A DNA stretch of 64,000 bases from Micromonospora sp. NBRC 110009 (GCF_030518795.1 NZ_CP130427.1:2852001-2916000), one strand, 5' to 3'. Counted from the first letter of the stretch, positions 1 to 8,269 are shown. Made by a program: numbers and translations. The notes: a model not told the origin generated them from the sequence alone.

Positions 1-464
1 AACTCCTTGTAGGTGAGATCGAGCGGGCGCCCCTTGAGCTTCGCCGCGTAGGTGTCCGGGTCGATGGTCAGCTCGCCGGCCCGGATCGAGCCGCCGGCGC
101 CGGCCGTCGCGTTGCTCAGCCGGCCGACCGCGAGCCGCAGCCGGGCCTCCACCTCGGCCGGCCCCGCCCCGGCCAGGATGACGTCGTCCACGCCCCAGTC
201 CGCGTTCAGCGCGATCAGGCCGGCCTCGGTGACCACCGCGACCAGCGGGACACCGAGCCCGGTGGCGTGCAGCATCCGGCAGGTGGCGCGGGCCTCGCTC
301 AGCTCGGAGCGGGCGTCCACCAGCACGGCGTCCGGGCTCGGGCCGGAGACCAGCGTGCGCACGTCGCGCGGCGCGGTGCGGACCGAGTGCGGCAGCAGGT
401 CGAGCGCCGGCAGCACCGCCGAGGGTTCACCTGCGCGCGCGGTCACCAGCAGCAGGAGCTCCAC
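1..464 (-). CDS. glnR: GlnR-type nitrogen response regulator, C-terminus cut by window edge
   Basis: The visible 154 residues begin VELLLLVTARAGEP and include LPHSVRTAPRD, DAVLVDAR, LIALNADWGVDD and the linker KGRPLDLTYKEF, a pattern I recognise from actinobacterial GlnR, the OmpR-fold master regulator of nitrogen assimilation. The receiver-like domain fills residues 1-130; the winged helix lies beyond base 1. The Asp in DAVLVDAR is at the phosphoacceptor position, but GlnR proteins generally act as atypical, unphosphorylated dimers. The GTG start at 464 has a good ribosome site, GGAGGT, six bases upstream. It is divergent from the membrane protein at 717. In mycobacteria glnR (Rv0818) lies next to a DUF2993 gene, as it nearly does here. 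A generic winged-helix regulator is the alternative. Confidence 0.85.
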   Translation of the reverse strand, partial: MELLLLVTARAGEPSAVLPALDLLPHSVRTAPRDVRTLVSGPSPDAVLVDARSELSEARATCRMLHATGLGVPLVAVVTEAGLIALNADWGVDDVILAGAGPAEVEARLRLAVGRLSNATAGAGGSIRAGELTIDPDTYAAKLKGRPLDLTYKE

Positions 465-716
465 ACGATCACCTCCGTCCCGGCGGCCCTCCGGCCGCGC
501 GCGACCAGCGGCACTCCTGGCAGGGGTGGCGCTGAGCACTAGCGTGGGTCCCGGCGTCGCTGACGGGCGGGTAACGGCTTGAGCGTAACCGATTGCCCGC
601 CCTTCACCTCCGTGCGCCTTCCTGTTTGTCCGATCTGCCCCCGATCACGGCGCAGGTTTTAACGTTGCCGAAACCGTGACCTCCGCCCGGGCGACCCGGT
701 CTGGCACGATCGGGGC

Positions 717-1766
717 GTGTTTCCCTCGACCTCGCCCGAGACCGGCCGCGACCCGTGGACCGACGACGCGCGCCCGGGGCCGGCCGGCCCCTCCCATGGC
801 TACCCGCCGGGTCCGCGTACCGGTCCGGCCGACGACGGTGGGGAGCGGCCCGAGCGGAAGGGCCCGCGCCGGCTCCGCAAGGGCGGCCCGGGGCGGCGCC
901 CCGACGACGAGACCGACGAGGCGCCCGAGGAGGAGGTGCCGCCGGTCCCGGTCCGCCGCCCGCTGGCCCTCGCCGTGGCCGGCTTCGCCGCGCTGCTGGG
1001 CGTCGGCCTGGTGCTCGGCGCGCAGACCGCCGGCCCGGGGCACCGGCTGCCCTTCGCGTTCATCATCTTCGGCGTCCAACTGCTCTTCGTGCTCGCCTGG
1101 ACGATGGCCATGCGCCCGCCCGCGCTGCTGGTGGTCGCGCTGGTCAGCGCGGGGGCGGCGGCCATCGCCGACGCCGCGGCGGTGCAGTCCGAGATCGCCG
1201 GGCTGGCCCCGCTCGGCTACGCGGCGGCCGCGGGCTTCGTGCTCGGCGTGCTCGGCCAACTGGTCCGCCGGGTGGACCGGGTCCGGGTGACCGACTCGCT
1301 CGGCGGCACCCTGCTGATCGTGGTCGGCGTGGTCGCCTTCGCCACGCTGATCGTGCTCAGCCGGATCCCGAAGGGCACCCAGGCGATCACCGTCTGCCTC
1401 ACCGCCACCGGCGTCGCCCTCCTGGCGGCCCGGCTGACCGACGCGATCGCGCCCTGGCCGCGGCTCGCCCCGCAGGTGCCCCGGGGCGCCGCCGGCGTGG
1501 TCGCGGGCGCCATGCTCGGCACCCTGACCAGCGCGCTGCTCGGCAGCTACCTGGTCGGCTTCACCCCGACCAGCGCCGCCCTGGTCGGGCTGGTCACGGC
1601 GGCCACCGCCGTGCTGGCCGACCTCGCGGTCGGCTATGCGGAGGCAGGTCGGCTGATGGCCGGCGAGCCGCCCACCATGTGGGTCGCCCGGCACATGCAG
1701 GGCCCGCTCGGCGGGTTCGCCCTCGCCGCGCCGGCCGCGTACGTCATGTGCGTGCTCTTCCTCTGA
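717..1766 (+). CDS. Polytopic membrane protein of unknown function
   Basis: A 349-residue protein that I do not recognise. The first 80 residues are hydrophilic and rich in Pro, Arg and acidic residues, so probably cytosolic. Eight or nine hydrophobic segments follow, for example LALAVAGFAALLGVGLVLG near residue 82, FAFIIFGVQLLFVLAW near 115, LLIVVGVVAFATLIVL near 200 and AAPAAYVMCVLFL at the extreme C-terminus. Start is GTG at 717 with no strong Shine-Dalgarno sequence. The 250-base spacer to glnR (465-716) must hold both divergent promoters; I see no clear operator in it. Function cannot be assigned from sequence. Confidence 0.85.
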   Translation: MFPSTSPETGRDPWTDDARPGPAGPSHGYPPGPRTGPADDGGERPERKGPRRLRKGGPGRRPDDETDEAPEEEVPPVPVRRPLALAVAGFAALLGVGLVLGAQTAGPGHRLPFAFIIFGVQLLFVLAWTMAMRPPALLVVALVSAGAAAIADAAAVQSEIAGLAPLGYAAAAGFVLGVLGQLVRRVDRVRVTDSLGGTLLIVVGVVAFATLIVLSRIPKGTQAITVCLTATGVALLAARLTDAIAPWPRLAPQVPRGAAGVVAGAMLGTLTSALLGSYLVGFTPTSAALVGLVTAATAVLADLAVGYAEAGRLMAGEPPTMWVARHMQGPLGGFALAAPAAYVMCVLFL

Positions 1767-1871
1767 GCGCACGGTTGGGGAATCGACGCCTCGGGTAAGT
1801 ACCGTTGCGCCGGGAGGCGGCCACGAGGTCGCCCCGCCGGACGGTGACCGGCAGCGTGGACAGGAGGCGAC

Positions 1872-2657
1872 GTGGCAGAGGCCTACCCGGCGTACGAGGA
1901 GCGGCCCCGGCGGCGTGGCCGGAAGTTGCTGATCGGTTTCGTCGTGCTGCTCCTGGTCCTGGCCGGGCTGCTGGTCGTCGCCGACCGGGTGGCGGTCGGG
2001 GTGGCCGAGCGGGCCATCGCCGACCAGGTGAAGCAGCAGGTCGCCAAGCAGGACGCGCAGTCCGCCCCACCCAAGGTCGAGGTGGGCGGCTTCCCGTTCC
2101 TCACCCAGGTGCTCGCCGGGAAGTACCAGCACATCTCGATCGTGCTGACCGACGTGCAGGGCAAGGTGCAGGGCGACGCGGTCAGCGTGCCCCGGCTCGA
2201 CGTGGACGCCCGCGACGTGAAGGCCTCGCTGGACACCCTGCGTTCCGGGCGGGGGGACGTGGTCGCGGAGCGCGTCGACGGTCGCGGCACCGTCACGTAC
2301 GACAGCCTGGCGAAGCTGCTCGACCGGCCCGGCCTGAAGCTGGCCGAGCAGAACGGCAAGCTGGCGGTCACCGCGCCGGCGGACATCCTCGGCGTGAAAC
2401 TCACGATCAACGGCACGGCCGACGTGACGGTCGCCAACGGCAAGGTGGCCCTGCGCTTCAACGATCTCAGCGCGGAGGGCCTGCCGAACCTGCCGCTGGC
2501 CAAGACGATGCTGGCCAACTACGCCAAGGGCATCTCGATCGACGTGCCCCTGCCGGCGTTGCCGTTCCAGCTCAACGTCCGCAAGGTGGAACCGAAGCCG
2601 GAGGGGCTGGTGGTCACCGCCGACGCGAAGAACGTGCCGATCAACTCCGTACGCTGA
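1872..2657 (+). CDS. DUF2993 (LmeA-like) membrane-anchored protein
   Basis: A 261-residue protein with a basic N-terminus (RPRRRGRK), one transmembrane helix at about residues 18-38 (LIGFVVLLLVLAGLLVVAD) and an extracytoplasmic domain of the DUF2993 type: GVAERAIADQVKQQ, VEVGGFPFLTQVLAGKY and the closing NVPINSVR. In mycobacteria LmeA of this family is a cell-envelope mannosyltransferase for lipomannan elongation; whether this copy has that activity is not shown. The GTG start follows AGGAGG. The start lies 105 bases after the membrane gene, and a hairpin follows at 2672. Confidence 0.88.
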   Translation: MAEAYPAYEERPRRRGRKLLIGFVVLLLVLAGLLVVADRVAVGVAERAIADQVKQQVAKQDAQSAPPKVEVGGFPFLTQVLAGKYQHISIVLTDVQGKVQGDAVSVPRLDVDARDVKASLDTLRSGRGDVVAERVDGRGTVTYDSLAKLLDRPGLKLAEQNGKLAVTAPADILGVKLTINGTADVTVANGKVALRFNDLSAEGLPNLPLAKTMLANYAKGISIDVPLPALPFQLNVRKVEPKPEGLVVTADAKNVPINSVR

Positions 2658-2671
2658 CGGAATCCCTGCTC

Positions 2672-2696
2672 ACGGCCCGGCCACCGGTCGGGCCGT
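2672..2696 (+). terminator. Hairpin after the DUF2993 gene
   Basis: ACGGCCCG pairs exactly with CGGGCCGT across a nine-base loop, 15 bases after the stop at 2657. There is no T-run, as is usual in high-GC actinomycetes. It would separate the DUF2993 gene from the leader peptide transcript. Confidence 0.45.
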
Positions 2697-2779
2697 CGGC
2701 ATCCTCCGGGCCGGTGGGCCGTCCCGGATGCTGGTCGGCCCGGTGGCTTGGTCCGGACGGGCTGGTAGTGTCCCTCCCC

Positions 2780-2857
2780 ATGGGGACGCTCCTCACCAAG
2801 CGGCGCGCGGTCGACCTGTGCCGCGTGACCACCTGCCTGTGTCGCCCCGTCATCTGA
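2780..2857 (+). CDS. Cysteine-containing leader peptide upstream of sseA
   Basis: A 25-codon open frame starting ATG GGG ACG and ending LCRVTTCLCRPVI, with three Cys codons in its last twelve positions. Very similar short peptides are known in actinobacteria upstream of sulfur-metabolism genes, and in mycobacteria such Cys-rich leader ORFs mediate cysteine-responsive attenuation of the downstream operon. Here the next gene, 203 bases on, is the rhodanese sseA, which fits. No strong ribosome site is visible just upstream of the ATG. Ribosome stalling at the Cys codons when charged tRNA-Cys is low is the inferred mechanism. Confidence 0.72.
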   Translation: MGTLLTKRRAVDLCRVTTCLCRPVI

Positions 2858-2873
2858 CGGCGGGGCTGTCCTC

Positions 2874-2889
2874 GGCCGCCTAGGCGGCC
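2874..2889 (+). promoter_or_regulatory. Palindrome in the leader between the Cys peptide and sseA
   Basis: GGCCGCCTAGGCGGCC is a perfect 16-base palindrome beginning 17 bases after the leader-peptide stop. It could form part of an attenuator structure, or be a protein-binding site. Its position between leader peptide and sseA is the only functional hint. Confidence 0.4.
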
Positions 2890-3060
2890 ACCGGCACGCA
2901 GGGTCCGCGTACCCTCCGGTGTCTCCCTTCTCGCCCGGCAGCGGCGCCGTCGCACGTACCCGTGATCCGTTCCTAGTCCTGGGTCCCGCGCGTGGTGCGA
3001 CAGTCATCAATTTCGATCTCCGCGCGCAGGCTCACCTCCATCCTCACAGGGAGTGATCTG

Positions 3061-3909
3061 ATGAGTCGCGACACCGCACTCGTCTCGGCCGAGTGGGCCG
3101 AGAAGAACATCGACGCCGCGGGCGTCGTCTTCGTCGAGGTCGACGAGGACACCTCGGCCTACGACACCGGCCACATCGCCGGCGCCGTCAAGCTCGACTG
3201 GCGCACCGACCTGCAGGACCCGGTCCGCCGGGACTTCGTCAACCAGGCGCAGTTCGAGGCGCTGCTCTCCGCGCGCGGCATCGGCAACGACGACACCGTC
3301 ATCCTCTACGGCGGCAACAACAACTGGTTCGCCGCCTACGCGTACTGGTACTTCAAGCTCTACGGCCACCGCGACGTGAAGCTGCTCGACGGCGGCCGCA
3401 AGAAGTGGGAGCTGGACGCGCGCCCGCTGGTCACCGACGCGGTGCAGCGCCCGGCGACGACCTACGTCGCGCAGGAGCCGGACGCCTCGATCCGCGCCTT
3501 CCGCGACGAGGTGGTCGCCGCGATCGGCACCAAGAACCTGGTCGACGTGCGCAGCCCCGACGAGTACGCCGGCCGGCTGCTCGCCCCCGCCCACCTGCCG
3601 CAGGAGCAGGCCCAGCGGGCCGGCCACGTGCCGACCGCGATCAGCGTGCCGTGGTCCAAGGCGGCCAACGAGGACGGCACCTTCAAGTCCGACGACGAGC
3701 TGCGCAAGATCTACGCCGCCGCCGGGCTGGACGACAGCAGGGAGACCATCGCCTACTGCCGGATCGGCGAGCGCTCCTCGCACACCTGGTTCGTGCTCCA
3801 GGAGCTGCTCGGCCACCGCAACGTGAAGAACTACGACGGCTCCTGGACCGAGTACGGCTCGCTGGTCGGCGTGCCGGTCGCGCTCGGCGACGAGCCGGGG
3901 GAGGCGTGA
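3061..3909 (+). CDS. sseA: Thiosulfate sulfurtransferase (rhodanese), two-domain
   Basis: A 282-residue tandem rhodanese. The N-terminal inactive domain (to about 130) carries FVEVDEDTSAYDTGHIAGAVKLDW; the C-terminal domain carries NLVDVRSPDEYAGR and the active-site loop AYCRIGERSSHTW with the catalytic Cys that carries the persulfide. The enzyme moves sulfane sulfur from thiosulfate, or 3-mercaptopyruvate in some relatives, to thiophilic acceptors. ATG at 3061 is preceded by CAGGGAG; an upstream in-frame start at 2992 lacks support. It is followed two bases after its stop by the DUF1416 gene, the same pairing as mycobacterial Rv0815c-Rv0814c, and is probably under control of the leader peptide at 2780. 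Confidence 0.93.
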   Translation: MSRDTALVSAEWAEKNIDAAGVVFVEVDEDTSAYDTGHIAGAVKLDWRTDLQDPVRRDFVNQAQFEALLSARGIGNDDTVILYGGNNNWFAAYAYWYFKLYGHRDVKLLDGGRKKWELDARPLVTDAVQRPATTYVAQEPDASIRAFRDEVVAAIGTKNLVDVRSPDEYAGRLLAPAHLPQEQAQRAGHVPTAISVPWSKAANEDGTFKSDDELRKIYAAAGLDDSRETIAYCRIGERSSHTWFVLQELLGHRNVKNYDGSWTEYGSLVGVPVALGDEPGEA

Positions 3910-3911
3910 TC

Positions 3912-4253
3912 ATGACTGCTCCCATCGCAGCGGCAGCTGCCACCGCCGCCGGTTGCGCCGCTCCGGACCAGGCCGCCCCGCTGCCGGCCAGCCTGGACCT
4001 GGAGAAGGAAACCGTCATCACCGGCCTGGTCAAGGCCGAGTCCGGCGAGACCGTCCCGGGCGCGTACGTCCGGCTGCTCGACTCGACCGGCGAGTTCACC
4101 GCCGAGGTGGTGACCTCCCCGGCGGGCCAGTTCCGGTTCTTCGCCGCGCCGGGCTCGTGGACCCTGCGGGCGCTCTCCCGGCACGGCAACGGCGACATCG
4201 CCGTCACCGCCGCCCGCGGGATCAACGAGCTGACCGTCACGGTCGCCGACTGA
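3912..4253 (+). CDS. DUF1416 protein (SseC-like) paired with rhodanese
   Basis: A 113-residue protein of the DUF1416 family: AAGCAAPDQAAPLP near the N-terminus, then a compact beta-sandwich-like stretch VITGLVKAESGETVPGAYVRLLDSTGEFTAEV broken by TSPAGQFRFFAAPGSWTLRALS, resembling a transthyretin/CnaB-like fold. It starts two bases after the sseA stop, so is translationally coupled. The association with sulfurtransferases is well conserved in actinobacteria and suggests a sulfur-related role; the reaction is unknown. The Cys in AAGCAAP is the only cysteine. Confidence 0.88.
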   Translation: MTAPIAAAAATAAGCAAPDQAAPLPASLDLEKETVITGLVKAESGETVPGAYVRLLDSTGEFTAEVVTSPAGQFRFFAAPGSWTLRALSRHGNGDIAVTAARGINELTVTVAD

Positions 4254-4267
4254 CCCACGCTCTGATC

Positions 4268-4301
4268 GTGGCCCGTCACCCCGTCCGGGGTGGCGGGCCA
4301 C
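4268..4301 (+). terminator. Terminator hairpin of the sseA operon
   Basis: GTGGCCCGTCACCCC and GGGGTGGCGGGCCAC form a 15-base-pair stem with one G-U wobble and a four-base loop, 14 bases after the DUF1416 stop. Confidence 0.75.
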
Positions 4302-4389
4302 GGGTCTGTCCGGGCCCCGGCGGAGCGGGTGACGACGGCGGACCCGAGGGGCGGCCGGGCGGGTCGTCGCCGCGTGACACGATGGCCCG

Positions 4390-5253
4390 GTGAGTGGTGC
4401 CGTCCAGACCGGGTACGCCCCGCCGTTCCGTCCCGACCAGCCGGCGTCGGGCCGGCGCTGGCTGCGCTGGCTGGTGGCCGCGACGGTGGCGTGGGCGGTG
4501 CTGCTCGCCGGGGTGACCTGGTGGTCGGTGCGGCACGACCCGCCGACCGTGAAGGAGCAGCGCGCGCTGGACCAGGCCGGGCCGGTGGTGGACCGGGCGA
4601 TCGGCCGGCTGACCGCGGCCGTCGGGCGGGACGGGGTGCCGGCGATCGTGCCGGACCGGATCGAGCGCGGCTGCCGGGTCACGCCGCTGGCGGACGGCGC
4701 CGAGCTGATCCGCGGCGTGGAGGTCGTCGTTGCCGGCGACGACGTACGTGATCTGCTCCAGCGGGTGGCCGACCGGCTGCCGGCGGACTGGCGGGCGGGC
4801 GTCGCGGCGTCCGCCGGCGGGCCGGTGCTGCGCGCGGACGCCGGCGAGTTCGTCGCGGTCGAGGGCCGCGCCGGCGCGGCCGGCCGGGTGCTGCTCACCG
4901 TCGCCACCGGCTGCCGGCCGGTGGGCGCGGGCTACCGGCCTCCGCCGGCCGACGCCGGGGCCGAGACCGCGGAAGCCCGCCGGGCGCTGCGCCGCTGGGG
5001 CGGTGCGGCCGGGCCGGTCCAGGTGCTCGTGGCGTCCTGCCCCGACGGCGGTACGGCCCGCACGGCGCGGGCGGAGACGGCCGGCGGGCCGACCGGGTCC
5101 CCGCTGTCGGCGGCCTTCGTGGACGCCGCCGACGGCTTCCCGGTGCTGCTTGACTCCGCGGCGGAGTACGCCCTGCGGGGCACCTTCGGGGTGCTGGCCG
5201 AGCGGGTCGACGACCGGGTCCGGGTGGCCGTCACCAGCCCCTGCCGGGCCTGA
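4390..5253 (+). CDS. Single-pass membrane protein of unknown function
   Basis: A 287-residue protein with a cytosolic N-terminus of about 25 residues, a transmembrane helix near residues 26-47 (WLVAATVAWAVLLAGVTWWSV) and a long extracytoplasmic part with DRAIGRLTAAVGRDGVPAIVPDRI, GCRVTPLADGAEL and a C-terminal RVRVAVTSPCRA. Three cysteines (in GCRVTP, TGCRPVG and SPCRA, plus one in SCPDGG) could form disulfides. I do not recognise the family. GTG start at 4390; it converges on the glycogen-debranching gene with a nine-base gap. Confidence 0.82.
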   Translation: MSGAVQTGYAPPFRPDQPASGRRWLRWLVAATVAWAVLLAGVTWWSVRHDPPTVKEQRALDQAGPVVDRAIGRLTAAVGRDGVPAIVPDRIERGCRVTPLADGAELIRGVEVVVAGDDVRDLLQRVADRLPADWRAGVAASAGGPVLRADAGEFVAVEGRAGAAGRVLLTVATGCRPVGAGYRPPPADAGAETAEARRALRRWGGAAGPVQVLVASCPDGGTARTARAETAGGPTGSPLSAAFVDAADGFPVLLDSAAEYALRGTFGVLAERVDDRVRVAVTSPCRA

Positions 5254-5262
5254 GCCGGCCGG

Positions 5263-7317
5263 TCAGTGCCCGCGACTTTCGTCGTGCGGGCTTCGGCTGC
5301 GGCCCAGCGCGTCCACCCGGCCCCATCGGCCCGGGATGTCGAGCAGCTCCACCCGGCCCATCCCGTCCGGCACCGCGGGGTCGATGATCAGGTGCTCGCC
5401 CTGCGGTTCCAGGCCGAGCATCACCCGGAGCAGCAGCAGCGGGGTGCCGGCGGACCAGGCCTGCGGGCTGCACGCGGTCGGATACTGCACCGGGTAGTCG
5501 GTGAGTTCGCGCTCGTAGCCGGCGAACGCCTCGGGGAGCCGTCCCTGGAAGTAGCGGGAGGCGCCGAGCATCCCGTCACAGAGCCGGCCGGCCTCCACGC
5601 GGAAGCCGTACTTCGAGAGTCCCCACGCGATGATCGAGTTGTCGAACGGCCAGACGGTGCCGACGTGGTAGCCGATCGGGTTGTAGCGGCCCTGGTCGTC
5701 GGCGAGGGTCCGCACGCCCCAGCCGGAGAAGAGCCGCGGCCCCAGCAGGTGCCGGGCGACCGCGGGCGCCCGCGCCTCGTCGACGATGCCGCTCCACAGC
5801 AGATGCCCGATGTTGGAGGAGAGGGCGTCCACCTGCCGCCCGTCCGGGTCCAGGGCCAGCGCGTAGTACTCCCGGTCCGCGATCCAGAAGTCCCGGTTGA
5901 ACCGCTCCTTCAGCGCCGCCGCCTCGCGTTCCAGCCGGTCGGCGTACGCGGGGTCGTTCCAGAACGTCCGGGCCAGCCGGGCGCCGCGCAGCTTGGCGTC
6001 GTACGCGTACCCCTGGAGTTCACAGGTGGCCCGGGGGAAGGCCGGCAGCCGGCCGTCGGAGAAGGAGATCGAGTCCCAGGAGTCCTTCCAGCACTGGTTC
6101 GGCAGGCCGGTCTCCGGGTTGCGGGTCAGGTACGAGACGTAGCCGGTGCCGAGCAGGTCCCCGTACGTGTCGAGCCAGGCCAGCGCCGCCCGGGTCTCGT
6201 GCTCCAGCATCCGGACCAGCTTGCCGTCGCCGGTCCACCGCTCGTACTCGTCGAGCAGGATCACGAAGAGCGCGGTGGAGTCGGCCGAGCCGTAGTACGG
6301 GGAGTGCGGCTGCTCCTCGAAGCCGGCGGTCTCGCCGTACCGCAGTTCGTGCAGGATCTTGCCCGGCTCCTCGTCCCGGAAGTCGTCCAGTCGGCTGCCC
6401 TGCAGGCCGGCCAGCATCAGGATGGTGGGCGGCACCAGCTCGGGCAGGAAGGGCAGCACCTGGAGCGAGGTGAAGATGCTGTCCCGCCCGAAGAGGGTCA
6501 TGAACCAGGGCAGGCCGGCGGCGAGCAGCCGTACGCCGAGCGCGATCGACTCGTAGCGGAGGGCGGCCAGGTCGTTGAGGCTGCGCCGGTACGCCCCGGC
6601 CAGCGGCTCGCAGTCGCAGCCCAGCTTCGGGGCCCGCTCGATCAGCTCGTTCTGCTCGGCGTGGATGTCCGCGACCGAGCGGTGCCCGCCCAGCGGCAGG
6701 GTGGCCCGGATGTCCTCGCCCCGGGCGCCGTAGATGACCGTGGCGATGTGCAGCCGGGTGGTCCATTCGCCGTGCGGCCCGACCCGGATCCGGTAGGTCA
6801 TGCCGCCCTCGTCGATGTCGGCCGGCGTGGTCGTGCTGACGACGGCCTCCCGGTGGAAGCCTTCCCGGCGGTAGGTGAGCCGTAGCTCGTTCTCCCCGAC
6901 GGTGGGGGTGGTGCGGCCCTTCTTCTGCCGCTGGTGCTTGATCTCGAACAGGTCGGCGAAGTCGGCGCCGATCTCGAGCCGAAGGACGAACTCGACCTCC
7001 TGCTCCGCGTGGTTGAGCAGGGTCAGTTCCTCGTCGAAGCTGCCGCCGATCGACCGGCTGCGGATGACCGAGACCTTGGCGTCCAGGTAGTGCGTGGGTT
7101 CGCCGGGGACCATGAAGAACCGCGTCCGGTACGACTGCGAGTCGTCGATGGAGAGGGCGTGCAGCCTCTCCCCGTTGAGGGTGAGGATCCAGGTGGAGAT
7201 GAACCGGGTGTCGAAGGAGAAGAGCCCGGTGGGGAAGTCGAAGGACGGCTCGATGTTGCCGCGGCGGTCGCTGACCAGGAACGTGTTGCCGTCCAGGATG
7301 CTGACCCGCTCCTTCAT
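5263..7317 (-). CDS. Glycogen debranching N-terminal domain / amylo-alpha-1,6-glucosidase-like protein
   Basis: A 684-residue protein. Residues 1-220 match the glycogen-debranching N-terminal domain (ILDGNTFLVSDRRGNI, GLFSFDTRFISTW, LNGERLHALSIDD). The rest is an (alpha/alpha)6-barrel like GH63/GH133 enzymes: LPWFMTLFGRDSIFTSLQ, YYGSADSTALFVILLDEY, NQCWKDSWDSISFSDG and YNPIGYHVGTVWPFDNSIIAWG. It should cleave alpha-1,6 branches or a related alpha-glucoside in the cytosol. Relatives are common next to GlgX/TreS-type enzymes, but none is present here. The gene start overlaps by four bases the stop of the SCP2-like gene upstream, so the two are one operon. Confidence 0.88.
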   Translation of the reverse strand: MKERVSILDGNTFLVSDRRGNIEPSFDFPTGLFSFDTRFISTWILTLNGERLHALSIDDSQSYRTRFFMVPGEPTHYLDAKVSVIRSRSIGGSFDEELTLLNHAEQEVEFVLRLEIGADFADLFEIKHQRQKKGRTTPTVGENELRLTYRREGFHREAVVSTTTPADIDEGGMTYRIRVGPHGEWTTRLHIATVIYGARGEDIRATLPLGGHRSVADIHAEQNELIERAPKLGCDCEPLAGAYRRSLNDLAALRYESIALGVRLLAAGLPWFMTLFGRDSIFTSLQVLPFLPELVPPTILMLAGLQGSRLDDFRDEEPGKILHELRYGETAGFEEQPHSPYYGSADSTALFVILLDEYERWTGDGKLVRMLEHETRAALAWLDTYGDLLGTGYVSYLTRNPETGLPNQCWKDSWDSISFSDGRLPAFPRATCELQGYAYDAKLRGARLARTFWNDPAYADRLEREAAALKERFNRDFWIADREYYALALDPDGRQVDALSSNIGHLLWSGIVDEARAPAVARHLLGPRLFSGWGVRTLADDQGRYNPIGYHVGTVWPFDNSIIAWGLSKYGFRVEAGRLCDGMLGASRYFQGRLPEAFAGYERELTDYPVQYPTACSPQAWSAGTPLLLLRVMLGLEPQGEHLIIDPAVPDGMGRVELLDIPGRWGRVDALGRSRSPHDESRGH

Positions 7318-7694
7318 TCCGACCGTCCGACGTGCTCGCGAGCGATCTCCCGGGGGTCACGGGTGCCGGGCGGGTCGGGGAAGAAGCGGCGGAAGAGCAG
7401 GAACAGCAGGACGTTGCCGCTGAACGTGGCCTCGTTGCGGAACACCGCCGCCACGCCGGCCTCGCGCCCGTCGGCCAGTTCCTCGAACAGTTTGGCGCTG
7501 ACCGTGAAGGTGGCGTCGGCCGGGCACCGCTCGCGGGTGACCTGGACGGAGCCGGGGGCCAGCCGCACGTACCAATGTTCGGTCCGGTTACCTTCGGTCA
7601 GGTCGACCTGGAGGGTGCCGCTGGCCGGGCCGCGCAGCACCGCCGGGGCACGCACCGGCAGCGACGCGAAGAACTCCTCGATGGCCCCACCCAC
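7314..7694 (-). CDS. SCP2 sterol-binding domain protein
   Basis: A 126-residue protein with the SCP2 fold signature: VRAPAVLRGPASGTLQVDL, WYVRLAPGSVQVTRERCPADATFTVSAKLFEELADGRE and a C-terminal NVLLFLLFRRFFPDPPG. Such small domains bind lipophilic ligands. It is the first gene of a two-gene operon with the debranching enzyme, overlapping it by four bases; why these are paired is not evident. The ATG follows no strong ribosome site. Confidence 0.82.
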   Translation of the reverse strand: MGGAIEEFFASLPVRAPAVLRGPASGTLQVDLTEGNRTEHWYVRLAPGSVQVTRERCPADATFTVSAKLFEELADGREAGVAAVFRNEATFSGNVLLFLLFRRFFPDPPGTRDPREIAREHVGRSE

Positions 7695-7778
7695 AGGGGA
7701 ATCGTAGGCAGCGGTCGGACATGTCGGGCCAATATCGGCGCTCCGCCCAGACCGGACAGGCTGCGCGGTCGGCCCGGG

Positions 7779-8141
7779 TCAGTAGACCAGGGCCTGGGCG
7801 CCCTCGGCCATCGCCTCCTCGACGAAGACCGCGGCGCCGGCGATGCGTACGCCCTGGATGACGTCGTCCTGGCCGATGTCCCGGCGGGCGGCGCACTGGG
7901 TGCAGGCGGTCACCTTGCCGGTGGTGAGGATCACGTGCAGCAGTTCGCCGAGCGGCGCGGAGTGCGGCAGCTCGAACTCCTGGGCCCGGCCGGGCAGCGC
8001 GAACCAGGTCGACTCCCCGGTCAGCCAGAGCGACACGTCGACGCCGGCGGCGGCGGCGGTGGCGGCGACGGTGAAGGCCTGTGCGCAGCGCTCGGGGGCG
8101 TCCGCGCCGGCGGTGGCCTTGACGACGAGAGTGCGGGACAT
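7779..8141 (-). CDS. DsrE-family protein
   Basis: A 120-residue DsrE/DsrF-like protein: N-terminal strand SRTLVVKATAGADAPERCAQAF, WLTGESTWFALPG, then ILTTGKVTACTQCAARRDI with a CTQC pair where sulfur-relay relatives have their reactive cysteine, and C-terminal VFVEEAMAEGAQALVY. A role in sulfur transfer is plausible from the family but not proven. It starts 23 bases from the divergent small membrane peptide gene at 8165, so their promoters must overlap. Confidence 0.82.
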   Translation of the reverse strand: MSRTLVVKATAGADAPERCAQAFTVAATAAAAGVDVSLWLTGESTWFALPGRAQEFELPHSAPLGELLHVILTTGKVTACTQCAARRDIGQDDVIQGVRIAGAAVFVEEAMAEGAQALVY

Positions 8142-8164
8142 GGGGCCAGCATAGGATGACCGGG

Positions 8165-8269
8165 ATGGTTACCGAGATCGGGTTCGTCAGCCTGCTGGTC
8201 GCCGGCCTGGGCGCGCTCGCCGGTGGCCTGGTCTATCTCGCAGTCCGCATTTCGAGAGGTAAGTGGTGA
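8165..8269 (+). CDS. 34-residue membrane peptide coupled to nitrobindin-like gene
   Basis: ATG at 8165 opens a 34-codon frame, MVTEIGFVSLLVAGLGALAG followed by GLVYLAVRISRGKW, a single hydrophobic helix with a basic C-terminal tail. Its TGA (8267-8269) overlaps the GTG start of the next gene as GTGA, so the two are probably co-translated. I do not know a named family. The hydrophobic profile, clean start and coupling support real coding. Confidence 0.6.
   Translation: MVTEIGFVSLLVAGLGALAGGLVYLAVRISRGKW

Noticed and set aside
645..2132. Long minus-strand open frame of 495 codons opposite the membrane and DUF2993 genes
   Set aside because: Its composition (runs of Gly, Arg, His, Gln, Asp) is the typical shadow of a GC-rich gene; the plus-strand frames have proper hydrophobic and domain patterns.
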